From Bog-756 sp963699345 (GTDB lineage Bacteria > Actinomycetota > Acidimicrobiia > Acidimicrobiales > RAAP-2), in assembly GCA_963699345.1 (NCBI GenBank), contig CAVOTL010000005.1, positions 372,001 through 436,000 on the forward strand: a DNA stretch of 64,000 bases. Reading direction: 5' to 3'. The translations under genes and the position numbers were made by a program. This document shows positions 43,059 to 50,256 of the stretch, piece after piece; the stretch's first letter is position 1, and each line of letters starts with the position of its first letter. The notes beneath the pieces were generated by a model, which was not told where the DNA came from, did no database searches, and saw only the letters and a program-made list of their open reading frames with translations.

Positions 43059-44627
43059 GTGGACGGAGGGCGCCACCGCAGCCGCGGGATCTCCTCGGCC
43101 CGGTCGCCCTGGACCGATTCGCGCTTCGGTCTGCTGCAGCTGACCGTGCTGGCCCTCGCGCTCGTGCGCCTGGCCGTCACGGTGGCGTTCGGTCTCGACG
43201 TGGGCAATGCCGTGCTCGAGGTCTCCACCGTGGCGCTCTTCGCCGTCCCGGTCGTCATCGCCTCGCTCAACTTCGGGGTGACCGGGGCCCTGGCGACCGT
43301 GGCCTGGGTGGCGGTGCTCGACATCCCCCGCATGGTGGACGCGGCCGACCACGGACTGGTTCCAGCCCTGTGGTCCGAGGTGGTCCAGCTCCTCGTGCTG
43401 CTGGCCGTCGCCCTCGTGATCGGCAGCCGCGTGACCGCCGAGACCCGCTTCCGCGAACAGGCCGACGCCGCCCGCACGGCCCGGTTCGAGGCCGAGGCCC
43501 TCTACCAGGACATGTTCGAGTCCAACCGCTCCCCGATCCTGGTCGTCGACGGCGACGGCCGGGTGGTCGGGGCCAACGCGGCCGCGGAACGGGTGTTCGC
43601 CATGGACGCCACTCCCGACCCTCCGGCGGAGCCCGGCGGAACCGGAGGGGGGAACGGGCGCCGGTTGGTCGACGTCGTCGGGCCGGATGCGGCCGCCTTC
43701 GTGCTCACCCGCCTGCTCGACGACGGTCGCGCCGGCGATCCGGTCCCGCGGGGGCCGACCGCCACCGCCCTCCGGGGTCCGGTCCGCATGGCGGCGGGTC
43801 ACGTCGACGAAAGGGCACGTCCGCTGACCTTCGAGGTCGACGGGCGCCCGGTCCTCTACCGGCCGACCTCGACCCTGGTGGGCGCCCCGGGCCCCCACCG
43901 GCGCATGCAGGTCATCTTCGAGGACGTGACCACCGAGACGCGGCGTCACGACCTCATGGAGGCCTATGCCGGTCAGGTCGTGCTGGGCCAGGAGGAGGAG
44001 CGACGGCACATCGCCCAGGAACTGCACGACGGACCGCTCCAGGCGCTGATCCATATCTGCCGCCAGATCGACGCCCTCGAGGGGGCCCCGGAACGCGCCG
44101 GGGTGACCGACCTGGGCGACGGCGGGCTGCTGGCGTCGATGCGCTCGTCGGTGGAGGACACCGTCGCCGAGCTGCGCTCCATCGCCCGGGGTCTGCGGCC
44201 GTCGGTGCTCGACGACCTCGGACTGGTGGCCTCCATCAACCAGGTCCTGGCCGAGGCCACGGAACGGGAGGGGTTCCAGAGTGCCTTCACGGTCGACGGC
44301 ACCGTCACACGCCTGCCGCCCGCCGTCGAGCTGGCCGTGTTCCGCATCGCCCAGGAGGCCGTCACCAATGTGGCCCGACACGCCGGCGCCGAGCACGTCG
44401 ACGTCACCCTCCAGTTCGACGACGGCTGGCTCGGCCTGACCGTGGCCGACGACGGTTCCGGGTTCGACCCCGAGTCGGAGTTCTGGGGCGACACCCAGTC
44501 GCTCGGACTCCCCGGCATGAGCGAGCGTGCCCGGCTGATCGGCGGGCGCCTCACCGTGACGTCCCAGGCCGATCGGGGCACCACCGTGCAGGTCCGCGTG
44601 CCCCTGGGCTTCTCGGACGCACCCTGA
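43059..44627 (+). CDS. NarX/DesK-type sensor histidine kinase
   Basis: A 522-residue membrane kinase of the HisKA_3 class. Four or so transmembrane segments (residues about 23-125) form the sensor module without a large extracellular loop. A PAS-like domain follows (MFESNRSPILVVDGDGRVVGANAAAERVF). The phospho-acceptor His lies in EEERRHIAQELHDGPLQALIH, and the ATPase domain has FRIAQEAVTNVARHA (N box) and VADDGSGFDPES with GLPGMSERARLIGG (G boxes). GTG 43059 is 2 bp after the regulator stop. The operon ends at an 11-bp hairpin. Confidence 0.92.
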   Translation: MDGGRHRSRGISSARSPWTDSRFGLLQLTVLALALVRLAVTVAFGLDVGNAVLEVSTVALFAVPVVIASLNFGVTGALATVAWVAVLDIPRMVDAADHGLVPALWSEVVQLLVLLAVALVIGSRVTAETRFREQADAARTARFEAEALYQDMFESNRSPILVVDGDGRVVGANAAAERVFAMDATPDPPAEPGGTGGGNGRRLVDVVGPDAAAFVLTRLLDDGRAGDPVPRGPTATALRGPVRMAAGHVDERARPLTFEVDGRPVLYRPTSTLVGAPGPHRRMQVIFEDVTTETRRHDLMEAYAGQVVLGQEEERRHIAQELHDGPLQALIHICRQIDALEGAPERAGVTDLGDGGLLASMRSSVEDTVAELRSIARGLRPSVLDDLGLVASINQVLAEATEREGFQSAFTVDGTVTRLPPAVELAVFRIAQEAVTNVARHAGAEHVDVTLQFDDGWLGLTVADDGSGFDPESEFWGDTQSLGLPGMSERARLIGGRLTVTSQADRGTTVQVRVPLGFSDAP

Positions 44628-44652
44628 CGCCCGTCCGGGCGGGACGGGCGTC
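44626..44652 (+). terminator. Hairpin at the end of the two-component operon
   Basis: GACGCCCGTCC-GGGCG-GGACGGGCGTC, a perfect 11-bp stem with a 5-nt loop starting within the kinase stop codon. Confidence 0.65.
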
Positions 44653-44806
44653 GCTCCACCTGTTTCCCCAGTTCAGCCCCATGGGACGCACCCGCGCGCA
44701 CCTCCTCTTTCACCCTGCTGACCAGCCGTTCGACGGCATAACAACTGTCACGTAAACGACATCAAAACATCTCCGGCCCGCCGCTCCGGCGTGGGATACT
44801 GACGCC

Positions 44807-45103
44807 GTGGAAGAGATCGTCATCGAGTCGTGCCACAGTACGTGGATCATCGATCGGGACAACTCGCGCTTCCGGCGGGTGGTGAAGTCGGCCCACCGGA
44901 CGAGTGCCCCGGTGGCCACCGAGTGGCAGCCCTGCTACGGCATCGAGATCGACCCGCTCTCCGAGTCGTTCGTGGTGCTGCTCAATCCGGAGGGCACCCG
45001 GCTGCTGCGCAGTTGGCGGCATGTCGAGCACTGCACGCAGTGTGGCGGCGAGGCGACGTCGGAGCTGTCGTTGCACGACCTCCGCTCCGCCGTCCGGGGC
45101 TGA
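44807..45103 (+). CDS. Small cysteine-containing protein, function unknown
   Basis: A 98-residue soluble protein I do not recognise. It has a beta-rich first half (IVIESCHSTWIIDRDNSRFRRVV, CYGIEIDPLSESFVVLLNPEGTRLLRSW) and a C-terminal HCTQCGGEATS, possibly one side of a zinc site together with the earlier cysteines. The GTG at 44807 follows a GATACT -10-like box (44795-44800) by 6 nt, the leaderless layout, which supports it as a real gene. It stands alone between the two-component operon and moaC. Confidence 0.6.
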   Translation: MEEIVIESCHSTWIIDRDNSRFRRVVKSAHRTSAPVATEWQPCYGIEIDPLSESFVVLLNPEGTRLLRSWRHVEHCTQCGGEATSELSLHDLRSAVRG

Positions 45104-45157
45104 GCGGCCCGAGTACGACGACCGGTCCCGGAACGTATCGGGCGCCCGCGTCACCGC

Positions 45158-45643
45158 TCAGAGATCGAGTTCGCGCTTCCACTGACCGGAGCTGCCGCCG
45201 GTCTTCTCCCACAGCATGAGCTGGCCGATGCTCATCGTGCGGTCGGTCGTCTTGCACATGTCGTAGACGGTCAACGCGGCGATGGCGCAGGCCGTCATGG
45301 CCTCCATCTCCACCCCGGTGCGGTCGACGGTCTCGACCTTGGCCTCCACCTCGACGTAGTCGTCGCCGATGGTGAAGTCGACCTGCACTGATCCGACGAG
45401 CAGCGGATGGCACATGGGGACCAGGTCGGCGGTCCGCTTGGCGGCCTGGATGCCCGCCACCCGGGCCGCCGCCAGGACGTCACCCTTGGTGATGGCGTTG
45501 TTGGCCACCTGGGCGGTCGTCTCCGGCTTCATGGCGACACGGCACCGGGCGAGCGCCCGACGCAGGGTGGCCTCCTTCGGGGACACGTCCGACATGCGGG
45601 CCCCCCCGAAGGGGTCCAGGTGGCTCAAGCTCCGGTCGGTCAC
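45158..45643 (-). CDS. moaC: Cyclic pyranopterin monophosphate synthase
   Basis: MoaC makes cyclic pyranopterin monophosphate in the molybdenum-cofactor pathway. The 161 residues contain the conserved LSHLDPFGGARMSDVSPKEAT start, NAITKGDVLAAARVAGIQAAKRTADLVPMCHPLLV (active-site His), VDRTGVEMEAMTACAIAALTVYDMCK (catalytic region with Asp/Lys) and the C-terminal LWEKTGGSSG. GTG 45643 matches the family N-terminus and has GGGAG 6 nt upstream. A TACACT box further up would give a short conventional leader. No other moa gene is adjacent. Confidence 0.93.
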   Translation of the reverse strand: MTDRSLSHLDPFGGARMSDVSPKEATLRRALARCRVAMKPETTAQVANNAITKGDVLAAARVAGIQAAKRTADLVPMCHPLLVGSVQVDFTIGDDYVEVEAKVETVDRTGVEMEAMTACAIAALTVYDMCKTTDRTMSIGQLMLWEKTGGSSGQWKRELDL

Positions 45644-45767
45644 GCTCGGCTCCCGTCTCTCACAGCGCCCAGTGTACGGGAGCAGGCCCGACGAGGTCGG
45701 CATTGGCACTCACTCGGGTAGACTGCCAGCCTGGACAGACGACCCGGACCCGGAAGGAGCACGCTGC

Positions 45768-46133
45768 GTGCCCACCTACGAATACCGCTGCGACAATTGT
45801 GGGAAGAACTTCGACGTCGTCCAGTCGTTCCATGACGCCCCGCTGACGGAGTGCCCGACGTGCGGTTCGGCGGTGAAGAAGGTCTTCGGCAGCGTGGGGA
45901 TCGTCTTCAAGGGGAGCGGCTTCTACAAGACCGACAGTCGCTCGACCGGCAGCTCGTCCCGGCCCAGCGAGTCGACCCCCGCCGCCACGCCGGCCGGTGC
46001 GTCCGGCGACGGCGGCAGCTCCTCGGACTCGGCATCGACCGGATCCTCGGGATCGTCGGATGCGACCCCGGCGGCCAAGCCGGCGGCGGCCTCCACGGGC
46101 GACAAGAGTTCGTCCACCGCCACGAAGGACTGA
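45768..46133 (+). CDS. FmdB-family zinc-ribbon protein
   Basis: A 121-residue protein whose first 55 residues are the FmdB/CxxC regulatory-type zinc ribbon: PTYEYRCDNCGKNFDVVQSFHDAPLTECPTCGSAVKKVF, then GIVFKGSGFYKTDSR. The rest is a Ser/Thr/Ala/Gly-rich disordered tail. The family is common next to formamidase genes or stand-alone in actinobacteria, and its function is not established. GTG 45768 has AAGGAG 8 nt upstream. It precedes pilT with no known functional link. Confidence 0.85.
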   Translation: MPTYEYRCDNCGKNFDVVQSFHDAPLTECPTCGSAVKKVFGSVGIVFKGSGFYKTDSRSTGSSSRPSESTPAATPAGASGDGGSSSDSASTGSSGSSDATPAAKPAAASTGDKSSSTATKD

Positions 46134-46181
46134 CCGGCTCCCATCGCCCCACTCCGGTGGCGCCGGGGTAGTGGAAGGGCG

Positions 46182-46217
46182 ACCACTCTCCGCATTTCCC
46201 CATTCGCGCAGAGTGGT
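46182..46217. promoter_or_regulatory. Inverted repeat over the -35 region of the second pilT
   Basis: ACCACTCT (46182-46189) and AGAGTGGT (46210-46217) are perfect arms 20 nt apart. The AGTGGTC half recurs at 46225-46231, downstream of the right arm. It surrounds the -35 region of the promoter whose -10 is TACAGT at 46222. A regulator operator is likely. Confidence 0.45.
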
Positions 46218-46221
46218 CCGT

Positions 46222-46227
46222 TACAGT
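46222..46227 (+). promoter_or_regulatory. -10 box of leaderless promoter, second pilT
   Basis: TACAGT, 6-nt spacer GGTCAC, ATG 46234; no Shine-Dalgarno. Confidence 0.5.
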
Positions 46228-46233
46228 GGTCAC

Positions 46234-47346
46234 ATGGACATCGCCGACCTCGATCGACTCCTGATGATGCTCGAGGAGCTCGACGGCTCCGATCTCCACG
46301 TCAAGGCCGGGGCCCCGCCGAGGATGCGCATCGCCGGATCGCTGCGCACCCTCCACGAGGAGCCGGCCTTCACGGCCCAGGACACCGAGCGCATCGCCGA
46401 GGCGATGATGACCGAGACCGTGCTCGAGACCTTCCGCGCCAAGCACGAGGCGGACTACGCGTACAGCGTCCCCGGCACGGGTCGCTTCCGGGTCAACGCC
46501 TACTACCAGCGTTCGTCGACCGCCCTGGCCATCCGTCGGGTGCGCGCCTCCCCGGCCACCGCCGAGGAACTCGGACTCCCCCCCGTCGTCACCCAGCTCG
46601 CCCAGGAGATGCGCGGGCTGGTGCTCGTGACCGGCCCGACCGGCTCCGGCAAGACCACGACCCTGGCCGCCATGGTCGACCACATCAACCACCTCCGGGC
46701 CTGCCACATCGTGACCATCGAGGACCCCGTCGAGGTGCTGCACCGTGACGACCTGGCCGCCATCGACCAGCGCGAGGTCGGCTTCGACACCGACTCGTTC
46801 TCCTCGGCCATGCGGGTCATCCTGCGCCAGGACCCGGACGTGATCCTGGTGGGTGAGATGCGCGACCAGGAGACGGTCGCCGCCGCCCTGAGTGCCGCCG
46901 AGACCGGCCACCTCGTCTTCTCGACCCTCCACACCATCAACGCCACCGAGACGATCAACCGGATCGTCGACTTCTTCCCGCCCCACCAGCAGTCCCAGAT
47001 CCGCATCAGCCTGGCCGGCTCGTTGCAGGGCATCGTCTGTCAGCGGCTCATCCCGACCGTCGACGGCGAAGGCCGGGTGCCGGCGCTCGAAGTGCTGGTC
47101 ATCAACGGCCGCATCCAACAGGCCATCATCGACCCGCTGCTGACCGGCGACATCGACGCCATCGTGGCGGACGGTGCGTACTACGGGATGGTCACGTTCG
47201 ACCAGTCCCTGGCCGCCCTCCTCGCCAATGGTCGGATCACCCTCGCCGAGGCCATGTCCACGGCCACGAATCCCCACGACCTCAAGGTCATGCTGGAGCG
47301 CCAGGGGATCCTCCAGACCGGTTCGTTCGCCGCCCAACTCGGCTGA
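46234..47346 (+). CDS. pilT: PilT-type retraction ATPase, canonical length
   Basis: A 370-residue PilT/PilU ATPase: GSDLHVKAGAPPRMRIAGSLR, Walker A GPTGSGKTTTLAAMVDHIN, VTIEDPVEVLHRDDLAAIDQREVGFDTDSF, Walker B DPDVILVGEMRDQETVAAALSAAETGHLVFSTLHT, and a C-terminal helix pair. It has no N-terminal extension, unlike the PilT at 37028. One of the pair may be a PilU-like accessory motor. The start is fixed by the leaderless promoter. It lies upstream of pilMN-pilO but is separated by a 237-bp gap with its own promoter. Confidence 0.92.
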   Translation: MDIADLDRLLMMLEELDGSDLHVKAGAPPRMRIAGSLRTLHEEPAFTAQDTERIAEAMMTETVLETFRAKHEADYAYSVPGTGRFRVNAYYQRSSTALAIRRVRASPATAEELGLPPVVTQLAQEMRGLVLVTGPTGSGKTTTLAAMVDHINHLRACHIVTIEDPVEVLHRDDLAAIDQREVGFDTDSFSSAMRVILRQDPDVILVGEMRDQETVAAALSAAETGHLVFSTLHTINATETINRIVDFFPPHQQSQIRISLAGSLQGIVCQRLIPTVDGEGRVPALEVLVINGRIQQAIIDPLLTGDIDAIVADGAYYGMVTFDQSLAALLANGRITLAEAMSTATNPHDLKVMLERQGILQTGSFAAQLG

Positions 47347-47490
47347 ACCATCCGGGCGGTGGCCCGTCCGCACCGTTTCCCGCCTTTCCGCTCCCCCTCG
47401 CACCCGTTCAACCGCCCCCCGGTCCACCGGTGCGCGCCGCCGGGATGAGCCGGGCCCGGCCGCCGGTCAGCGGACGATCCGCGCCGATCG

Positions 47491-47519
47491 CTCAAGGTAG
47501 CCCCACCCTCTTCCGATAG
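47491..47519 (+). promoter_or_regulatory. FliA/WhiG-like promoter of the pilMN-pilO unit
   Basis: CTCA (47491-47494), 17 nt, TCCGATAG (47512-47519), 64 nt before the leader ORF ATG 47584. Same pattern as the two prepilin promoters, and almost the same leader length as pilA. Confidence 0.55.
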
Positions 47520-47583
47520 TCCCACTACGGCCCCTGCGGCCATGAAATGCACTGATGTACCACCAAGGACCGGAGAGGATCCG

Positions 47584-47715
47584 ATGACCCGAGACAACGC
47601 ACCGGCGCGCGAGGGGCAGCCCACTGCCACGGACGTCACCCGGATGACGGGCAACGGAGGCGCTGACTCCCGGTCGGCGGACGAGACGACTGGAGCCACC
47701 GGATGCCACGCCTGA
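47584..47715 (+). CDS. Possible 43-residue leader ORF overlapping pilM
   Basis: ATG 47584 has GGAGAGG 5 nt upstream, better than pilM itself, which has none. The frame (MTRDNAPAREGQPTATDVTR...) is hydrophilic, without cysteine except near the end (GCHA). It stops at 47715, 13 bp inside pilM, in another frame, so terminating ribosomes could restart at pilM. A small protein or a translational coupling device are both possible. Confidence 0.4.
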   Translation: MTRDNAPAREGQPTATDVTRMTGNGGADSRSADETTGATGCHA

Positions 47716-49424
47716 CCGTCGGACTCGACATCGGCACGAGCGGAGTCCGCGCCGCCGAGATCGACCTGTCCAAGTCCACCCCCACCCTCCTCACCTACGG
47801 CCAGGTCGGGCTCCCCCCGGGCTCGCTCGTCGACGGCGAGATCCGCGACAGCACCGCGGTCACCGAGGCCATCCAGAAGCTGTGGAAGAACGGGCAGTTC
47901 TCCGGCCGATCGGTGATCGTCGGCATCGCCGGACTCCGGGCCATCACCCGGGAGATCGACCTCCCCTACGTCCCCGACGACGAGATCGACAGCGCCGTCC
48001 GGTTCCAGTCCGAGGAGGTCATCCCGTTCCCGCCGGAGCAGACCCTCCTGTCCTCCCAGGTGCTCGCCGACTACACGACCGACGAGTCCGTCCGCATGCG
48101 GCGGGTCCTGGTCGCCGCCGCCCATGTCGACCTGGTCAACGGGGTCATCGACGTGGTCGAGCGGGCCGGTCTGACCGTCGACGGCGTGGACCTGATCTCC
48201 TCGGCCCTGGTCCGGGCCCTCGGTGGATCACCCGCCGCCGGTGGCGCCGACGAGCAGCCGGAGGCCATCGTCTCGATCGGTGCCGGTCTCACGGTGGTCG
48301 TCGTCCACCAGGGCGGACGGCCCCAGTTCGTGCGCACCATCGGATCGGGCGGGAATGCCACCACCGCCGCCATCTCGGCCGCTCTCGACATCCCGATCAT
48401 GGACGCCGAGACCCTCAAGTACCGCTTCGGCGAGGAGAACGCCCAGATCCAGGCGGCCGAGCGCGTCGCCCAGCCGAGCATGCTCGAACTGACCGAGGAG
48501 ATCCGGAACTCGATCCAGTACTTCGCGTCCCTCCCCGACCGCCTCCCCGTCTCCCGGGTCGTCCTCACCGGTGGCGGGTCCGGACTCCACGGACTGTCGG
48601 CGATGCTCGAGGCGAAGGTCCGCATCCCGGTCGCGTTCGGCTCACCGTTCGAGCGACTGGACACGTCGAAGCTCGACCTCGACGATGACCAGGCGGCCAT
48701 GGTGATCCCCGTGCTGGCGTCACCCATCGGCCTGGCCCTGCCCGAACCCGACAGTGCGGTCAAGAAGTTCAACCTGCTGCCGCCCGAGGTGGCGCAGAAG
48801 GCCCGCATCCGGCGGATCCAGCAGCGCACCCTGGTCGGCTCGGTGGCCGTGCTGGCCCTGCTCGTCCTCTTCGGGGGATGGAAGTTCCTCCAGGTCCACA
48901 ACGCCGAGAACAACGTCGCCAATCTCCAGGCCAACATCTCCGAGCTCAACGCCCAGGTGCCCAAGTACAGCCTGGTGGTAGCCGCCAACGACGCGTACAC
49001 GAAGGGCCTTTCGCGACGGGCGTCGGTGCTCAACTCGGCCATCGACTGGCCGCTCGCCCTCAACAGCCTGATCGCCATCACCCCCCCGAAGGCCTCGGTC
49101 CTGACCTTCACGGGATCGGCGCTGTCGGCCACCGGGACGTCGGCCGCCGGGACGTCGACCGCCACCCTCCCCGGCGCCGCCAAGCCCGGTGTCGCCACGG
49201 GGACCCAGTCGGCCGCCATCGGGACGATCGCCCTCAGCGTCAACGGCCCCGGTCCGGCCCTGGCGACATCCGAGGCCTGGATCAACGCCGTCTCGACGTC
49301 ACAGCTCTTCGCCAATCCGCTGCAGGGCGCGACGACCGTCGAGTCCGACGGCACGATCTCCTTCCCCTTCACCGTCTCCGTGACCCCGGCTGCCAGCCTG
49401 AGCAAGAATGCGAGCCTGAAATGA
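47703..49424 (+). CDS. PilM-PilN fusion, type IV pilus alignment subcomplex
   Basis: A 573-residue protein joining two normally separate subunits. Residues 1-350 are actin-like PilM: LTVGLDIGTSGVRAAEID, DLPYVPDDEIDSAVRFQSEEVIPFP, AIVSIGAGLTVVVVHQGGRPQFVRTIGSGG, SRVVLTGGGSGLHGLSAMLE. Residues 360-573 are PilN-like: the conserved KKFNLLPPEV that normally binds PilM from another chain, then a transmembrane helix (TLVGSVAVLALLVLFGGWKF), a coiled coil (AENNVANLQANISELNAQV) and a ferredoxin-like periplasmic-side domain. The fusion fixes PilM:PilN at 1:1. The stop overlaps the pilO start. Confidence 0.88.
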   Translation: MPRLTVGLDIGTSGVRAAEIDLSKSTPTLLTYGQVGLPPGSLVDGEIRDSTAVTEAIQKLWKNGQFSGRSVIVGIAGLRAITREIDLPYVPDDEIDSAVRFQSEEVIPFPPEQTLLSSQVLADYTTDESVRMRRVLVAAAHVDLVNGVIDVVERAGLTVDGVDLISSALVRALGGSPAAGGADEQPEAIVSIGAGLTVVVVHQGGRPQFVRTIGSGGNATTAAISAALDIPIMDAETLKYRFGEENAQIQAAERVAQPSMLELTEEIRNSIQYFASLPDRLPVSRVVLTGGGSGLHGLSAMLEAKVRIPVAFGSPFERLDTSKLDLDDDQAAMVIPVLASPIGLALPEPDSAVKKFNLLPPEVAQKARIRRIQQRTLVGSVAVLALLVLFGGWKFLQVHNAENNVANLQANISELNAQVPKYSLVVAANDAYTKGLSRRASVLNSAIDWPLALNSLIAITPPKASVLTFTGSALSATGTSAAGTSTATLPGAAKPGVATGTQSAAIGTIALSVNGPGPALATSEAWINAVSTSQLFANPLQGATTVESDGTISFPFTVSVTPAASLSKNASLK

Positions 49425-50239
49425 ACGCCCTCCGCGAGTACCGGATCCCCCTGCTCACCGCGGGCGGTGCCTTCGTCGTCGCCATCATCCTGTGGCTGGC
49501 GCTGATCTCGCCGCAGAACTCGAAGCTCTCGTCGCTCCAGAGCCAGAGCACCACGCTCCAGGGACGGGAGGCGTCGCTGCAGGCGCGTCTCACCGCCCTG
49601 CAGTCCGAGGGTCAGAAGCTCTCGTCCAACTGCGCCGACCTGGCCAAGATCAGTACCCAGATCCCCTCGGTCGAGTCACCGACCGACGTGGACGCCGAGG
49701 AGTCCAGCTTCGAGAGCCAGTTCAACGGCCTGGCCGCCAGCTCGGGTGTCTCCCTCGCCCAGTTCAGCGGCTTCAGCCCCGCCGGCGGCACCACCGCGAG
49801 CGGTCTGGCGGCCACCACGGCCACCCCGACCGCCGGCACCGCCGGCGCCAGCGCGACCCCGTCGGACGTGACTGCCGTGCCCACCACGCTCACCGTGGAG
49901 GGCAACTACGGCCAGGTCATGTCGTTCGTGGACCGGCTCGACAACTTCCCCCGGCTCTTCGTGATCCAGAAGTTCGTGCTCGGGTACGGGGCCGCCGCCA
50001 CCTCTTCCAGTGGCACGTCCAGTGCGGCGACGGCCTCGGCGCCGTCATCGTCATCGTCCTCGTCATCGGGCAGCGCGACCACCGCGTCCGGCGCACCGCT
50101 CTGGGTGGGTGGGACACCGACGTCGGATTCGTCGGGCCCCTACAACCTGGCGATCACCGGGTCGATCTACTACACGTCGACGCCTGACGCCCTGGCCGCC
50201 TGCACCAAGGCCACCGCCGCCCAGGCGGCGACCAAGTAA
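49421..50239 (+). CDS. pilO: PilO-like type IV pilus alignment protein
   Basis: A 272-residue single-pass membrane protein with PilO layout: a short cytosolic N-terminus, one transmembrane helix (YRIPLLTAGGAFVVAIILWLALI), a coiled coil (KLSSLQSQSTTLQGREASLQARLTALQSEGQKL), and an outer ferredoxin-like domain (TTLTVEGNYGQVMSFVDRLDNFPRLFVIQKFVL). Ser/Ala/Thr-rich insertions interrupt the domain at about 150-170 and 215-245. ATG 49421 overlaps the pilMN stop (ATGA). PilP and the secretin PilQ are absent, as expected for a monoderm. Confidence 0.82.
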   Translation: MNALREYRIPLLTAGGAFVVAIILWLALISPQNSKLSSLQSQSTTLQGREASLQARLTALQSEGQKLSSNCADLAKISTQIPSVESPTDVDAEESSFESQFNGLAASSGVSLAQFSGFSPAGGTTASGLAATTATPTAGTAGASATPSDVTAVPTTLTVEGNYGQVMSFVDRLDNFPRLFVIQKFVLGYGAAATSSSGTSSAATASAPSSSSSSSSGSATTASGAPLWVGGTPTSDSSGPYNLAITGSIYYTSTPDALAACTKATAAQAATK

Positions 50240-50256
50240 CCCGTCCGGCGGCCGGG

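Noticed and set aside
45615..45640. CTCAAG in the 5' part of moaC as a further sigma-28-like promoter
   Set aside because: It lies inside conserved coding sequence, with no NNCGAW element 17 nt away in a useful orientation.
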